A stretch of DNA of 47,739 nt from Candidatus Avelusimicrobium vaccinum (GTDB lineage: Bacteria; Elusimicrobiota; Elusimicrobia; Elusimicrobiales; Elusimicrobiaceae), in contig CADBIY010000009.1 of assembly GCA_902794895.1 (NCBI GenBank), forward strand, positions 1 to 47,739, written 5' to 3'. Within the stretch, counting starts at the first letter, position 1. The number at the start of each line of letters is the position of its first letter. The position numbers were made by a program, and so were the translations under genes. The notes under the pieces are model-generated. The model did no database searches, was not told the DNA's origin, and was given only the letters and a program-made list of their open reading frames with translations. Shown piece after piece: positions 15,953 through 25,005 of this stretch.

Positions 15953-17989
15953 ATGAAGAACAAAATCATATTTATCTCTTTTTTTATACTTTTTACAACG
16001 GGGGTTTTTGCGATGCCGAATATGTTTAATAAAGACGGAGTCCTTCATTTTAATTATCAAGCAGAGGATTTGGTTCCGACAGAGCAAAAAGCGCGTGAAC
16101 GGTTAGAAAAAGAACTGGCCGATTTAATTGCCATTCCCAAAGAAAAACGTACCTTTGAAAATACCATTATGGGGTACGAACGTGCTTTTGATCACTACGG
16201 GGAAGCATTAGGAATGAGCGGATTTTTATCGTACGTGTCTACCGATAAAAAATTTCGGGATGCTGTACACGAACTGGAAATGAAAACCAGCCAGTATATG
16301 GTGGACGTGGCAACTCGGCGCGACGTATATCAGGCCATCCGCGAATATACCGATACCAATCCCCAATTAGGCCCAATTGAAGCAAAACTTGTTAAAGAAA
16401 TGTTAATCGGGTTTAAAAACAGCGGTATGGATCTTAACGACGAAGATTTGGAAACTTTCAAAAAATTAAATAAACAGAAAGCCGAATATGTAATTGAATT
16501 TGATAAAAACATCCAAGAGTATAAAGATCCTTTACCTGTAACAAAGGAACAATTAAAAGGTTTGGGGGAAGATTATATCAGTAAACTTGAAAAAACAGAA
16601 GACGGAAAATATTTAGTTACGTTGGACTATCCCGACTATGTTCCGTTTATGTTAAATGCAGAGGATGAGAACGCACGCAAAGAATTGGAATATAAATATA
16701 ACCGCCGCGGCGGACCCAAAAATGTGGAACTGTTGGAAAAAACAGTAACACTTCGCCGTGAGGTGGCACACCTGCTTGGATATCCAACCCATGCGGATTT
16801 AAAATTGGAAAAAAGAATGGCTAAAAACCCGCAAAACGTCATGAAGTTTTTAAAAGATTTACAGAAAAAATTAAAACCGCTTGGCAAAAAAGAAGATAAA
16901 CAAATGATTGCCTACAAAAATGAAAAAACAGGGAAAAAATCCCGCACAATTTATCCCTGGGAATCGGGTTATTGGAGCAATAAATACCGGAAAGAATACC
17001 TAGATTTAGACAGCGAAAAAATTAAGGAATATTTCCCTTCCCAGGTTGTTATTGATGGCATGCTGGATTTATTCGGCAATTTGTTCGGTATTACGTTTGA
17101 ACCGGCTCAAATTCCTACCTGGCACGAAGATGTAAAGGCTTTTCAAATTAAAGACACAGCCGACGGGCATCTCATTGCATATTTTTATATGGACTTATAT
17201 CCGCGGGAAGGAAAATATAAACACGCGGCCTGTTTTGATTTGGTCGGCGGGGAAGAAAAAGAAGACGGCTCTTGGCAAATTCCATTTGTGGCCATTGTTG
17301 CCAATATGAATAAACCCTCGGAAACAACCCCTTCTTTATTAAAACACAGCGAAGTGGAAACGCTGTTTCACGAATTTGGACACGTATTGCACAATGCTCT
17401 TACCAAATCAAAATACGGCGCGTTTGCCGGAACCAGTGTTAGTTGGGATTTTGTAGAAGCCCCTAGCCAACTTTTAGAACGCTGGGCCTGGAATCCACAA
17501 GTGCTCAAAAAGATTAGCAAACATTATAAAACGGGCGAAGCATTGCCGGATGATTTGATTAAGCGTATGATCGCGGCTAAAAACTTCGGTTCGGGCGGGG
17601 CTTATTTACGCCAGAACTTTTTTGCCCAGTATGATATGATACTTCACACCGCCGAAAAAACGCCGGATTCTACCAAACTGTACTTTGATTTAACCAAAAA
17701 AATCCGTGCCTTGCCGCTTACTAAAAATACCATTCCGCAAGCCTCTTTTGGGCATATTATGGGAGGGTATGATGCCGGCTATTATGGTTATTTATGGTCG
17801 GAAGTGATTGCGGAAGATTTCTTTAGCGAATTTGAAAAATACGGCATTTTTAATTCACAAATTGGCTTAAAATACCGTCGTGAAATTTTGGAAAAGGGCG
17901 GTACGGAAGAGGAAGAAACCTTGGTGCAAAATTTCCTCGGCAGACCGGTCAATAATGAGCCGTTCTTAAAATCTATTGGGTTACAATAA
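15953..17989 (+). CDS. M3-family zinc oligopeptidase, exported
   Basis: Thimet-oligopeptidase/Dcp family metallopeptidase that cleaves short peptides. The catalytic HEXXH is LFHEFGHVLH (H473-H477 counted from ATG 15953) and the third Zn ligand glutamate lies in SWDFVEAPSQLLE. Total 678 residues, normal for the family. Unlike cytoplasmic PrlC, it carries a signal peptide (KNKIIFISFFILFTTGVFA), so it probably acts in the periplasm. I prefer ATG 15953 to ATG 15947 because the -10 TATGAT then gives the usual six-base spacing for a leaderless transcript, and the signal peptide starts cleanly. It is 10 bp from coaW. Confidence 0.9.
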   Translation: MKNKIIFISFFILFTTGVFAMPNMFNKDGVLHFNYQAEDLVPTEQKARERLEKELADLIAIPKEKRTFENTIMGYERAFDHYGEALGMSGFLSYVSTDKKFRDAVHELEMKTSQYMVDVATRRDVYQAIREYTDTNPQLGPIEAKLVKEMLIGFKNSGMDLNDEDLETFKKLNKQKAEYVIEFDKNIQEYKDPLPVTKEQLKGLGEDYISKLEKTEDGKYLVTLDYPDYVPFMLNAEDENARKELEYKYNRRGGPKNVELLEKTVTLRREVAHLLGYPTHADLKLEKRMAKNPQNVMKFLKDLQKKLKPLGKKEDKQMIAYKNEKTGKKSRTIYPWESGYWSNKYRKEYLDLDSEKIKEYFPSQVVIDGMLDLFGNLFGITFEPAQIPTWHEDVKAFQIKDTADGHLIAYFYMDLYPREGKYKHAACFDLVGGEEKEDGSWQIPFVAIVANMNKPSETTPSLLKHSEVETLFHEFGHVLHNALTKSKYGAFAGTSVSWDFVEAPSQLLERWAWNPQVLKKISKHYKTGEALPDDLIKRMIAAKNFGSGGAYLRQNFFAQYDMILHTAEKTPDSTKLYFDLTKKIRALPLTKNTIPQASFGHIMGGYDAGYYGYLWSEVIAEDFFSEFEKYGIFNSQIGLKYRREILEKGGTEEEETLVQNFLGRPVNNEPFLKSIGLQ

Positions 17990-17999
17990 AGGGGAATCT

Positions 18000-18845
18000 A
18001 TGAGCATTGTTATTGGGATTGATGTAGGGGGATCTACTACTAAAATTGTGGGATACACCGAGAGCGGGAAACGGATCTCTATGCTTAAAGTAGAAGCGGC
18101 CGATCCGCTAACTTCTGCGTTTGGTGCTTTGGGTAAATTTATTAATGAAAATAAACTTTCCCTAACAGATGTGCGTCAAATTATTTTAACAGGAGTGGGG
18201 GCCTCTTTATTCAAACAAAAAATCTATGGAATCCCTACTTCCCGGGTAGATGAGTTCCGTGCGATTGGTTTGGGCGGGTTGGCTCTTTCCAAAAAGAAGG
18301 AAGGATTGATTATTAGTATGGGCACCGGAACGGCATTTGTGCGTGCCGGGAAAGAAGGTATCCGCCATATTGGAGGATCGGGCGTAGGTGGCGGCACAGT
18401 GGTTGGACTGTGCAGTAAATTATGCGGGGCTTCTTCCTTTAGCACGGTGGAAGAAATGGCGGAGCAAGGATCGCTCAAAAAGGTAGATTTAAATATTGAA
18501 GATATTAGTACAGGGGAAATCCCCACACTTCCGCCGGATACCACTGCTTCCAACTTCGGGAAAATGGAAGACGGTGCCAGTAGTGAGGACTTAGCGCTTG
18601 GCGTGCTGAATATGACGTTTCAAACCGTGGGCATGATGGCAGTTTTTGCATGCCGCAACGACCGGATTAAAGATGTGATTTTAACCGGTACGTTAGCACA
18701 AGTTCCGTTTGCAAAGAAAGTTTTTCAAATGTTACATAAAATGTACGGAATCAATTTTATTATTCCACAGCATGCGATTTATGCCACGGCCACAGGGGCG
18801 GCCTTGTCGTATTTACTGGAAAAGAGGAAAAATGTCCGCAAATAA
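18000..18845 (+). CDS. coaW: Type II pantothenate kinase
   Basis: Phosphorylates pantothenate, the first committed step of CoA synthesis. The 281 residues match the eukaryote/Staphylococcus-type (CoaW) ASKHA fold rather than CoaA or CoaX: IGIDVGGSTTKIVG (phosphate-1 loop), LIISMGTGTAFV and GGSGVGGGTVVGLC, then DVILTGTLAQVPF near the C-terminus. ATG at 18000 with AAAGGGGA upstream is preferred over an upstream in-frame start that overlaps the M3 gene. The 3' end overlaps the next gene by 14 bp. Confidence 0.88.
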   Translation: MSIVIGIDVGGSTTKIVGYTESGKRISMLKVEAADPLTSAFGALGKFINENKLSLTDVRQIILTGVGASLFKQKIYGIPTSRVDEFRAIGLGGLALSKKKEGLIISMGTGTAFVRAGKEGIRHIGGSGVGGGTVVGLCSKLCGASSFSTVEEMAEQGSLKKVDLNIEDISTGEIPTLPPDTTASNFGKMEDGASSEDLALGVLNMTFQTVGMMAVFACRNDRIKDVILTGTLAQVPFAKKVFQMLHKMYGINFIIPQHAIYATATGAALSYLLEKRKNVRK

Positions 18846-19650
18846 ATCGTATCAAAAATCCAGTTTTGGGCCGGCGTTTCTTTTTCTTACAAAACGTCAG
18901 CGTATTGCTTTGGCTAATTATTACGAATTTTGCCGTTTAATGGATGATATTGCAGATGAACCTACCGTAGTAGAACCGGCAAAAGCCCTGGATTATTGGA
19001 AAGAAGAAATAGAGCGTATGTTTCAAGGAAAGGCTCAAACCCCGTTAAGCCGTCTGTTAACCTTGGATATTCAGGAATTTTCTTTATCTAAAGACTGTTT
19101 TTTGCTACTCATTGAAGGGATGCGGGCGGACCTTCAAGGCAAACAATATGCTTCTATTCAGGAATTGGAATGGTATTTGTATCGAGTTGCGGTGGTTGTG
19201 GGATTAACGACCCTGGATATTTTGGGAATCAAAGGCCCCCAAGCAGAAAAATTGGCAAAGGATTTAGGGGGAGCCGTGCAATTGACCAATATCATTCGGG
19301 ATGTATCTGCGGACGTACAACTTGGCCGGGTTTACTTGCCGGAAGATTGGTTAGCCAAAGAAGGATTGACCCGGGAGGATATATTGGCCGGGCGTGAAGT
19401 AGAAAAAACATCACGCGTTTTAACCAGATTAAGTAGGCTGGCTGAGAAATTATACAAACGGGCAGAAGTGCAGATGCAACAATTACCCCGGTTTAAAATG
19501 TTACCTTGCCGCTTAATGAAATGCATCTACAGCCAAAATCTTGCTAAAATAAAAAGGAATAAATTTCAGTTTGCAGAACCGGTTAAGTTGACAAAAATGG
19601 AGAAACTGCAGGGAGTTTTGTATGCGTTTAAAAATACTTTTTTTGCTTAG
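18832..19650 (+). CDS. Squalene/phytoene synthase-family protein
   Basis: Head-to-head prenyl synthase (trans-isoprenyl diphosphate synthase) family, 272 residues. The two Asp-rich Mg-diphosphate motifs are present: MDDIADE (first) and NIIRDVSADVQLGRVYLP (second). Similarity in style is closest to bacterial HpnC/HpnD and CrtB proteins. No cyclase, desaturase or oxidoreductase partner is nearby, so the product (squalene, hydroxysqualene or phytoene) cannot be assigned. ATG at 18832 is chosen because AAGAGG precedes it and the family begins there. It overlaps coaW by 14 bp and the next gene by 29 bp, suggesting one transcription unit. Confidence 0.82.
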   Translation: MSANKSYQKSSFGPAFLFLTKRQRIALANYYEFCRLMDDIADEPTVVEPAKALDYWKEEIERMFQGKAQTPLSRLLTLDIQEFSLSKDCFLLLIEGMRADLQGKQYASIQELEWYLYRVAVVVGLTTLDILGIKGPQAEKLAKDLGGAVQLTNIIRDVSADVQLGRVYLPEDWLAKEGLTREDILAGREVEKTSRVLTRLSRLAEKLYKRAEVQMQQLPRFKMLPCRLMKCIYSQNLAKIKRNKFQFAEPVKLTKMEKLQGVLYAFKNTFFA

Positions 19651-20956
19651 TTTGTTGTTTTGTTTCGCGGACTTTGCGCAAAACACCTTTGCAGCTAATA
19701 ATACGGTCTGTTTGGAAAAAGGTAAAAAGTTATTTGCCGCAAAAGAGTATACCCAGGCCAAAACTACTTTTGAGCAATGCGTAAAAGAAGACCCTGCCAG
19801 CGTAGATGCTTTATTGTCTTTAGCAGGAGCGGATTTGACATTGGAAAACCTGGACGAAGCCGAAAAAAATTTCCAAGCAGCACTCAAAAAGATGCCCCGC
19901 ACTTCTCCGTATATTTCCTATACGTATTCCATGCTGGGAGATATTGCCCTTAAAAAACAAAAAAACGCTGACGCGCTTTCTTTTTACAGCAAATCGTTGG
20001 AAAGCAATGCTGCCAATGTAAATTCCCTGGTTGGTAAAGGAGTAATTACAGAATATCAGGGAGATAAAGAAGAAGCCGCTGAATTTTACCGGTCGGCATT
20101 AGCGGTAGAACCGCTAAATTTAATAGCCCGCCAACGGCTTATTAATTTAGAGCCGGATTATTTCACAGATGCGGAAATTCTCACTGCGTTAAAGCAACGC
20201 TATGCAGTCCCGCCGGATACCCAAAAACTGACAGACGAACAACGCCAACTATTTGCGGACATTCATTCGGCCGAGCAACGCAAAGGGGTGGATTATTTAA
20301 AAAATAAATATACAAAAGTGCCGGTGGACTATACTGTTACCCTCAACAAAGGAACGGAATTTGAACGTAATCTTTTAACGTTGGAAGGATATAAAGCATT
20401 AGAAAAACATATCGGGCAAGATGCTATTGCCGTGTTTCAGCGTATCGGCGTGCCTATTCAATCCGTATTTTCGTTACGCGATTTGAAAGGGGAAAAAATA
20501 TTTAAAGAAGATAGTACCCTTACCAAAAGCGGATTTTTTGTCTATACCGAGGCTTTGCAAAACAGAAAAGCGTTTCTGCTTCCAAACGAAGATGTCCCGC
20601 CTACTTCTGCTAAAATAGAACAGGTAAACCGCAAAATAGAAGAATTACGTAAGCAGGGCTATATCCAAATTTCTCTTTCTGAAAAAAGAAAAATTGAAAA
20701 GGAAACTTTCTGTTCCGATGAAACACTTCGTAAGGAATTAGGTTTAGTGGTCATTCCCGTAACTAAAAAACACCGATATTATTTTGTGAGACCGGACGAC
20801 CCGGCAGATGCCAAAAAGAGTGTGTCTTACTATTATGTAATGAAAAACCGCGCCAAACGAAATCCATCTGTTAAAGTTCCGAGCAACTCCTGGGTAGAGA
20901 GTTTACAATATTATAACTATACCGTTTGTTTGGAAGGCGACGGAAAAACATTGTAA
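19622..20956 (+). CDS. Secreted TPR-repeat protein with unknown C-terminal domain
   Basis: A 444-residue protein. Signal peptide MRLKILFLLSLLFCFADFAQ, then three or more TPR repeats (about 30-175; for example ALLSLAGADLTLENLDEAEKN and YSMLGDIALKKQKNADALSF), then a C-terminal half (about 190-444) I do not recognise, with several charged stretches and a DVPPTSAKIEQVNRKIEELR coiled segment. Likely periplasmic. AGGGAG lies upstream of the ATG, within the 3' end of the prenyl synthase gene, which it overlaps by 29 bp. Confidence 0.7.
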   Translation: MRLKILFLLSLLFCFADFAQNTFAANNTVCLEKGKKLFAAKEYTQAKTTFEQCVKEDPASVDALLSLAGADLTLENLDEAEKNFQAALKKMPRTSPYISYTYSMLGDIALKKQKNADALSFYSKSLESNAANVNSLVGKGVITEYQGDKEEAAEFYRSALAVEPLNLIARQRLINLEPDYFTDAEILTALKQRYAVPPDTQKLTDEQRQLFADIHSAEQRKGVDYLKNKYTKVPVDYTVTLNKGTEFERNLLTLEGYKALEKHIGQDAIAVFQRIGVPIQSVFSLRDLKGEKIFKEDSTLTKSGFFVYTEALQNRKAFLLPNEDVPPTSAKIEQVNRKIEELRKQGYIQISLSEKRKIEKETFCSDETLRKELGLVVIPVTKKHRYYFVRPDDPADAKKSVSYYYVMKNRAKRNPSVKVPSNSWVESLQYYNYTVCLEGDGKTL

Positions 20957-20957
20957 A

Positions 20958-20987
20958 TTGGACGTCCTGCTGTCTTTTTGGTATAAT
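20958..20987 (+). promoter_or_regulatory. glmU promoter
   Basis: TTGGAC (20958-20963), 18-bp spacer, TATAAT (20982-20987), directly after the stop codon of the upstream TPR gene. Confidence 0.7.
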
Positions 20988-20993
20988 ATTCAT

Positions 20994-21030
20994 ATCTAAT
21001 AATTTGTTTGAACAAATTAGATTCTTTTTT
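20994..21030 (+). terminator. Hairpin with T-run at the start of the glmU leader
   Basis: AATTTGT (21001-21007) pairs with ACAAATT (21012-21018), extendable with a bulge through ATCTAA/TTAGAT, and is followed by TTCTTTTTT (21022-21030). It may terminate the upstream TPR transcript, or attenuate glmU, since the predicted start site (about 20994) lies at its 5' edge. Confidence 0.55.
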
Positions 21031-21048
21031 AGGCAAGAGTTAAACAAA

Positions 21049-22452
21049 ATGGTAGCCCAAAAAAATCTGTGCATTCTTATTCTCGCGGCCGGTAAAGGCA
21101 CGCGGATGAAATCTTCTCTTCCAAAACCGCTTCACGCGGTTTGCGGAACCCCTATTTTAGGACATATCTTAAAAGCCGCCCAACAATTAAACCCGGCCGC
21201 TATAGGGCTTGTGGTAGGCCATGGCGCGCAAACGGTTATTACGACGGTAAAGGAACAATTGCCGGTTTGGCAAATTTCTGCGCCGGTTGTATTTGCGGAA
21301 CAAACGGATTTATCCGGTTCCGGTTCTGCTGTTAAAGCGGCCTTACCCCTTTTACAAAAGTTTGATACGGTGATGATTTTAAATGGGGATACGCCTCTTT
21401 TACGCGCAGAAACCTTGGCCCAAATGCTGCAATGTTTTGAACAAGAAAAAGCAAGCGCGCTTGTTTTAGGGGTTACAGTTCCTAACCCGCAAGGATATGG
21501 TCGTATTTTGCGGGAAGCCGACGGATGTTTCCAAAATATTGTGGAAGATGCCGATGCGGATGAAGAAACAAAAAAAGTAAAAGAAATTAATAGCGGAATG
21601 TATATTTTTAGTTCTAAAGAATTACAAACCGCGCTTACCCAACTGACTCCGCAAGGGGCGAAAAACGAATATTATTTAACGGATACTCTTTCGCTGATTA
21701 AACAAATGAACCAGCGGGTTGTTGTTTTTAACAGCGAAGATTATCAGCAAGCATTAGGCGTAAATAGTAAAGCCCAGTTAGCCGAAGCGCAACAAATTAT
21801 GCGGGCGCGGGTTGCCCAGGAATTGATGGACCAGGGGGTTACGTTACTTCAACCTTCCCAAACCTATATTGATCCGGGTGTTAAGATTGGGGCAGATACG
21901 GTTATCTGCCCAGGGTGTTATATTTTAGGAAATACTACGATTGGTGAAAACTGCGTGTTAGAAGGCGGTGTTTATATTAAAGATTCAACGATCGGCGACC
22001 GGGTAACATTAAAAATGGGTACCTATGTAGAAGAATCTACGGTCGCAGAGACTTGTCAGTTAGGGCCGTACGCGCATTTGCGTCCTAAATCGGTATTATG
22101 TAAAGGGGCGAAGGTCGGCAATTTTAGTGAAATAAAGAAGGCTGTAATCGGCGAAGGTTCTAAGGTAAACCACTTAAGTTATATTGGAGATACGCAAATG
22201 GGTGCCGGTGTCAATGTCGGAGCCGGGACGATTACTTGTAACTACGACGGAAAAAATAAACATCAAACGGTTATTGAAGACCATGTTTTTATTGGTTCCA
22301 ACGTAAATTTTGTAGCACCAGTTACGGTGCGTGAATATGCAAAAATCGGCGCAGGGTCTACCATTACAAAAGAGGTTCCGGCGGAATCTTTAGGTATTGC
22401 CCGGGCGCGCCAGGTCGTATTAGAAAACAAAGGTGTCAAAAAAAATGACTAA
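21049..22452 (+). CDS. glmU: Bifunctional UDP-GlcNAc pyrophosphorylase / glucosamine-1-P acetyltransferase
   Basis: Makes UDP-GlcNAc for peptidoglycan and LPS: acetylates GlcN-1-P, then transfers UMP. The 467 residues have the N-terminal nucleotidyltransferase (LAAGKGTRMKSSLPKPLH near residues 12-29; LNGDTPLL) and a C-terminal left-handed beta-helix of hexapeptide repeats with the acetyltransferase block GAGTITCNYDGKNKHQT. The start MVAQKNL is chosen since AAGAG precedes it and an upstream extension would cover the promoter. It overlaps prs by 8 bp. Confidence 0.97.
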   Translation: MVAQKNLCILILAAGKGTRMKSSLPKPLHAVCGTPILGHILKAAQQLNPAAIGLVVGHGAQTVITTVKEQLPVWQISAPVVFAEQTDLSGSGSAVKAALPLLQKFDTVMILNGDTPLLRAETLAQMLQCFEQEKASALVLGVTVPNPQGYGRILREADGCFQNIVEDADADEETKKVKEINSGMYIFSSKELQTALTQLTPQGAKNEYYLTDTLSLIKQMNQRVVVFNSEDYQQALGVNSKAQLAEAQQIMRARVAQELMDQGVTLLQPSQTYIDPGVKIGADTVICPGCYILGNTTIGENCVLEGGVYIKDSTIGDRVTLKMGTYVEESTVAETCQLGPYAHLRPKSVLCKGAKVGNFSEIKKAVIGEGSKVNHLSYIGDTQMGAGVNVGAGTITCNYDGKNKHQTVIEDHVFIGSNVNFVAPVTVREYAKIGAGSTITKEVPAESLGIARARQVVLENKGVKKND

Positions 22453-23389
22453 AAGTGTAACAGGTGATTTACGTATTTTTTCGGGTAATGCTAACATTGC
22501 ATTAGCACAAAAGATTGCGGAACACTTAAATATGGACTTGGGCAAACTGCGTGTGGAACGGTTTGCAGATGGCGAAATTGATGTGCAGATTCTAGAAAGT
22601 GTCCGCGCACATGATTGTTATATTATTCAACCGACCTGCCCTCCCACCAATGAAAACTTGATGGAACTTTTGATTATGATAGATGCATTTAAGCGCGCCA
22701 GTGCCGGAAAGATTACGGCCGTAGTGCCCTACTTTGGGTATGCCCGTGCGGACCGCAAAGCCTCTCCGCGTGTACCGATTACGGCTAAATTGGCCTCTAA
22801 CTTAATTGCCACTGCCGGAGCGGACCGCGTGATGACGCTTGATTTACATGCCGGTCAAATTCAAGGTTTTTTTGATATTCCGGTAGATCATTTGCGTGCC
22901 CGCAAAGTATTTTTAGATTATTTCCAGAATTTTGACCGCAAAGATTTGGTGGTTATCTCTCCGGATGTAGGTGGAGTAGAACGTGCCCGTAAATTTGCTG
23001 CACGCATGGATGCAGGGTTAGTAATTATTGATAAACGCCGCCCCAAAGCCAATGAAGCGGTGGTTTACAACGTAATTGGGGACGTGGAAGGAAAAGTAGC
23101 CATTATTTTTGATGATATTGTGGATACGGCAGGTACTTTAACCACGGTAGCACAAAAGATTAAAGAACGTGGTGCTAAAGAAATTTATGCGGTATGCACC
23201 CATGGTTTATTATCTCGTAATGCCATGGACCGCATTAACAAGAGCGATATTAAAAAACTCGTGATTTCGGATTCGCTGCCGATTCGCGATTTAGGGCCGA
23301 AAGTGGAAGTTTTATCCGTTTCTTACTTGTTGGCGGATGCTATTAAACGTAACCACGATGGCCGTTCAATCAGCGATATGTTTAACTAA
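22445..23389 (+). CDS. prs: Ribose-phosphate pyrophosphokinase
   Basis: Makes PRPP from ribose-5-P and ATP for nucleotide, His and Trp synthesis. 314 residues, standard class I length. Motifs: SGNANIALAQKIAEHL, FADGEIDVQILESVR, the YFGYARADRKASPR flexible loop and the PRPP-binding IIFDDIVDTAGTLT. The ATG at 22445 overlaps the glmU 3' end. The glmU-prs-rplY-pth order is common in bacteria. Confidence 0.97.
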   Translation: MTKSVTGDLRIFSGNANIALAQKIAEHLNMDLGKLRVERFADGEIDVQILESVRAHDCYIIQPTCPPTNENLMELLIMIDAFKRASAGKITAVVPYFGYARADRKASPRVPITAKLASNLIATAGADRVMTLDLHAGQIQGFFDIPVDHLRARKVFLDYFQNFDRKDLVVISPDVGGVERARKFAARMDAGLVIIDKRRPKANEAVVYNVIGDVEGKVAIIFDDIVDTAGTLTTVAQKIKERGAKEIYAVCTHGLLSRNAMDRINKSDIKKLVISDSLPIRDLGPKVEVLSVSYLLADAIKRNHDGRSISDMFN

Positions 23390-23415
23390 AAAATTTTAAT
23401 TAGTTGGAGGAAACA

Positions 23416-24090
23416 ATGGAAAAAGTAAGCATTCAAGCCGCAACCCGTGAAGGGATCGGCGTCAAAGGGACCCTCTCCCAAATTCGCGCGGAGAAGAAAG
23501 TTCCGGCCGTATTGTACGGCGGCCATAAAGAACCCGTCAGCATTACCGTGAGCGCAAAAGATTTGGATAAAATCGTAAAAGCCGGTAAAAATACCTTAAT
23601 TGAAATTTCTTTAAACGGAGCCGCAGAACTGGCCTTGGTAAAAGAAATTCAATATCATGCCGTAACCGATAATTTCATTCACGCTGATTTTCAACGTGTT
23701 AGCATGAAAGACAAAATGGACGTTGTTGTGCCGCTTAAATTGGAAGGGATGCCTGCCGATGTGGCTAACTACGGAGCCATTATTGAACACATTTTGCGTG
23801 AACTTGAAGTCCGCGCCTTGGTAAGTGCCATTCCGCACGAAATTGTGGTAGATATTACGCCTATGACCATTAACAAAGGGATCTTAGCCGGCGATATTAA
23901 ACTACCCGAAGGTGTTGAATTGATTACCGATAAAGAAGCCCCGGTAGTACACTTGGCTATCCCGAAAGATGATACTCCGGCTCCTGCTGCCGCTGCTGCT
24001 GATGCTGCTGCCGCGCAACCGGAAAGTTCTTCGACCAAAGGTAAAAAGGACGAAGAAGGCAACTTGGCTAAAGACGCCGCTAAGAAATAA
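23416..24090 (+). CDS. rplY: 50S ribosomal protein bL25 (CTC form)
   Basis: 5S rRNA-binding ribosomal protein of the long general-stress (CTC/TL5) type, 224 residues. The N-terminal L25 domain (about 1-92; includes KVPAVLYGGHKEP) is followed by the C-terminal TL5 domain and a low-complexity Ala-rich then Lys/Glu-rich tail (from about residue 190). Start set to ATG 23416, after TTGGAGG; an in-frame TTG at 23404 lies inside that ribosome site. Confidence 0.93.
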   Translation: MEKVSIQAATREGIGVKGTLSQIRAEKKVPAVLYGGHKEPVSITVSAKDLDKIVKAGKNTLIEISLNGAAELALVKEIQYHAVTDNFIHADFQRVSMKDKMDVVVPLKLEGMPADVANYGAIIEHILRELEVRALVSAIPHEIVVDITPMTINKGILAGDIKLPEGVELITDKEAPVVHLAIPKDDTPAPAAAAADAAAAQPESSSTKGKKDEEGNLAKDAAKK

Positions 24091-24093
24091 CCG

Positions 24094-24657
24094 ATGCAAT
24101 ATCTCCTGGCGGGGCTGGGAAATCCCGGTTCCCAATATGCGCGAACACGCCACAATGCCGGTTTCCGGATCGTGGATGCTGTTGCAAGCAAATGGGGGGC
24201 GGAGTGGAAGCCTTGGCAGAATCTGGGAGAATATGCAAAAGTCAACGTGGGCGGAAATGAAGTATTTTTATTAAAACCCACTACCTATATGAATGAATCG
24301 GGCCGGGCTGTTAGCAGCTTGGCCCGGTTCTATAAAATCCCGCCGCAAAATTGCGTAATATGCTTTGATGAAGTGTCGCTCGATACGGGCAAATTACGTT
24401 TGCGAAAAAACGGTTCAGCCGGCGGTCAAAACGGTATGAAAAGTGTGATTGCCCAAATGGGAACGCAAGACATTCCACGATTGCGTATGGGGATTGGGCC
24501 CAAACCGGGACCGTTTGATTTGGCAGATTTCGTTTTATCTAAATTTACTCCCGAACAAGAGGCACTTATTGAGCAAGCGGCATCCCGCGCCGCAGAAGTG
24601 TTGGAAGTGTACTTTACGCAAGGCCTGGAGCGGGCCATGAATGCGTGTAATCAATAA
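24094..24657 (+). CDS. pth: Peptidyl-tRNA hydrolase
   Basis: Recycles peptidyl-tRNA released by stalled ribosomes. 187 residues with family signatures LAGLGNPGSQYARTRHNAGF (N11 and catalytic H21 area), PTTYMNESGRAV and FDEVSLDTGKLRLRKNGSAGGQNGMKS. It starts 3 bp after rplY. No clear terminator follows; the next 400 bp are non-coding. Confidence 0.96.
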   Translation: MQYLLAGLGNPGSQYARTRHNAGFRIVDAVASKWGAEWKPWQNLGEYAKVNVGGNEVFLLKPTTYMNESGRAVSSLARFYKIPPQNCVICFDEVSLDTGKLRLRKNGSAGGQNGMKSVIAQMGTQDIPRLRMGIGPKPGPFDLADFVLSKFTPEQEALIEQAASRAAEVLEVYFTQGLERAMNACNQ

Positions 24658-24664
24658 ATTTTTT

Positions 24665-25005
24665 GTGTTTTTGTGTTCACAAAAGAATTTTCCTTTTTTC
24701 TATTTGCATAAATAATGACGGTACTTTTTGTATCAACAAAAAGTACAAAAAAATTCGCCTCCGTGCCTATAAAAAGCAGTAAAAAGCGTAAAATTGGCTA
24801 AACTCACTCCGTTCAAACATGGCCAATTTTTAAACCGCTTTTTACGCTTTTTATAAACAGGCCAAGTCGGCAAGGCATCCAAAAGGAAACAACTCCTTTA
24901 TTGAACAGCGGTCAAGTTTTTTGCTTGCTTTTTGTCGGCACAATAAAGTACAAAATCTTTTTTTGGGTTATTTTTCTGTTTGCAGAAAAAGGATTCACAA
25001 AACAC
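24665..25005. repeat. Structured non-coding block rich in inverted repeats, candidate MITE-like element
   Basis: About 340 bp with no credible ORF. Contents: an 11-bp perfect inverted repeat GTACTTTTTGT (24721-24731/24736-24746); a long imperfect one with arms 24768-24798 and 24822-24854 enclosing 23 nt; AAAGGA/TCCTTT around 24884-24899; TTTTTCTG/CAGAAAAA around 24971-24990. Near the ends TCCTTTTTTCT (24691-24701) is inverted as AGAAAAAGGA (24984-24993), and TTCACAAAA is directly repeated at 24676-24684 and 24994-25002, which could be a target-site duplication. No transposase. A transcribed structured RNA is an alternative. Confidence 0.45.

Noticed and set aside
24658-25005. tRNA, tmRNA, 6S or RNase P RNA in the long intergenic region
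   Set aside because: No cloverleaf, CCA end, tag-peptide frame or conserved core of these RNAs was seen; only palindromes.
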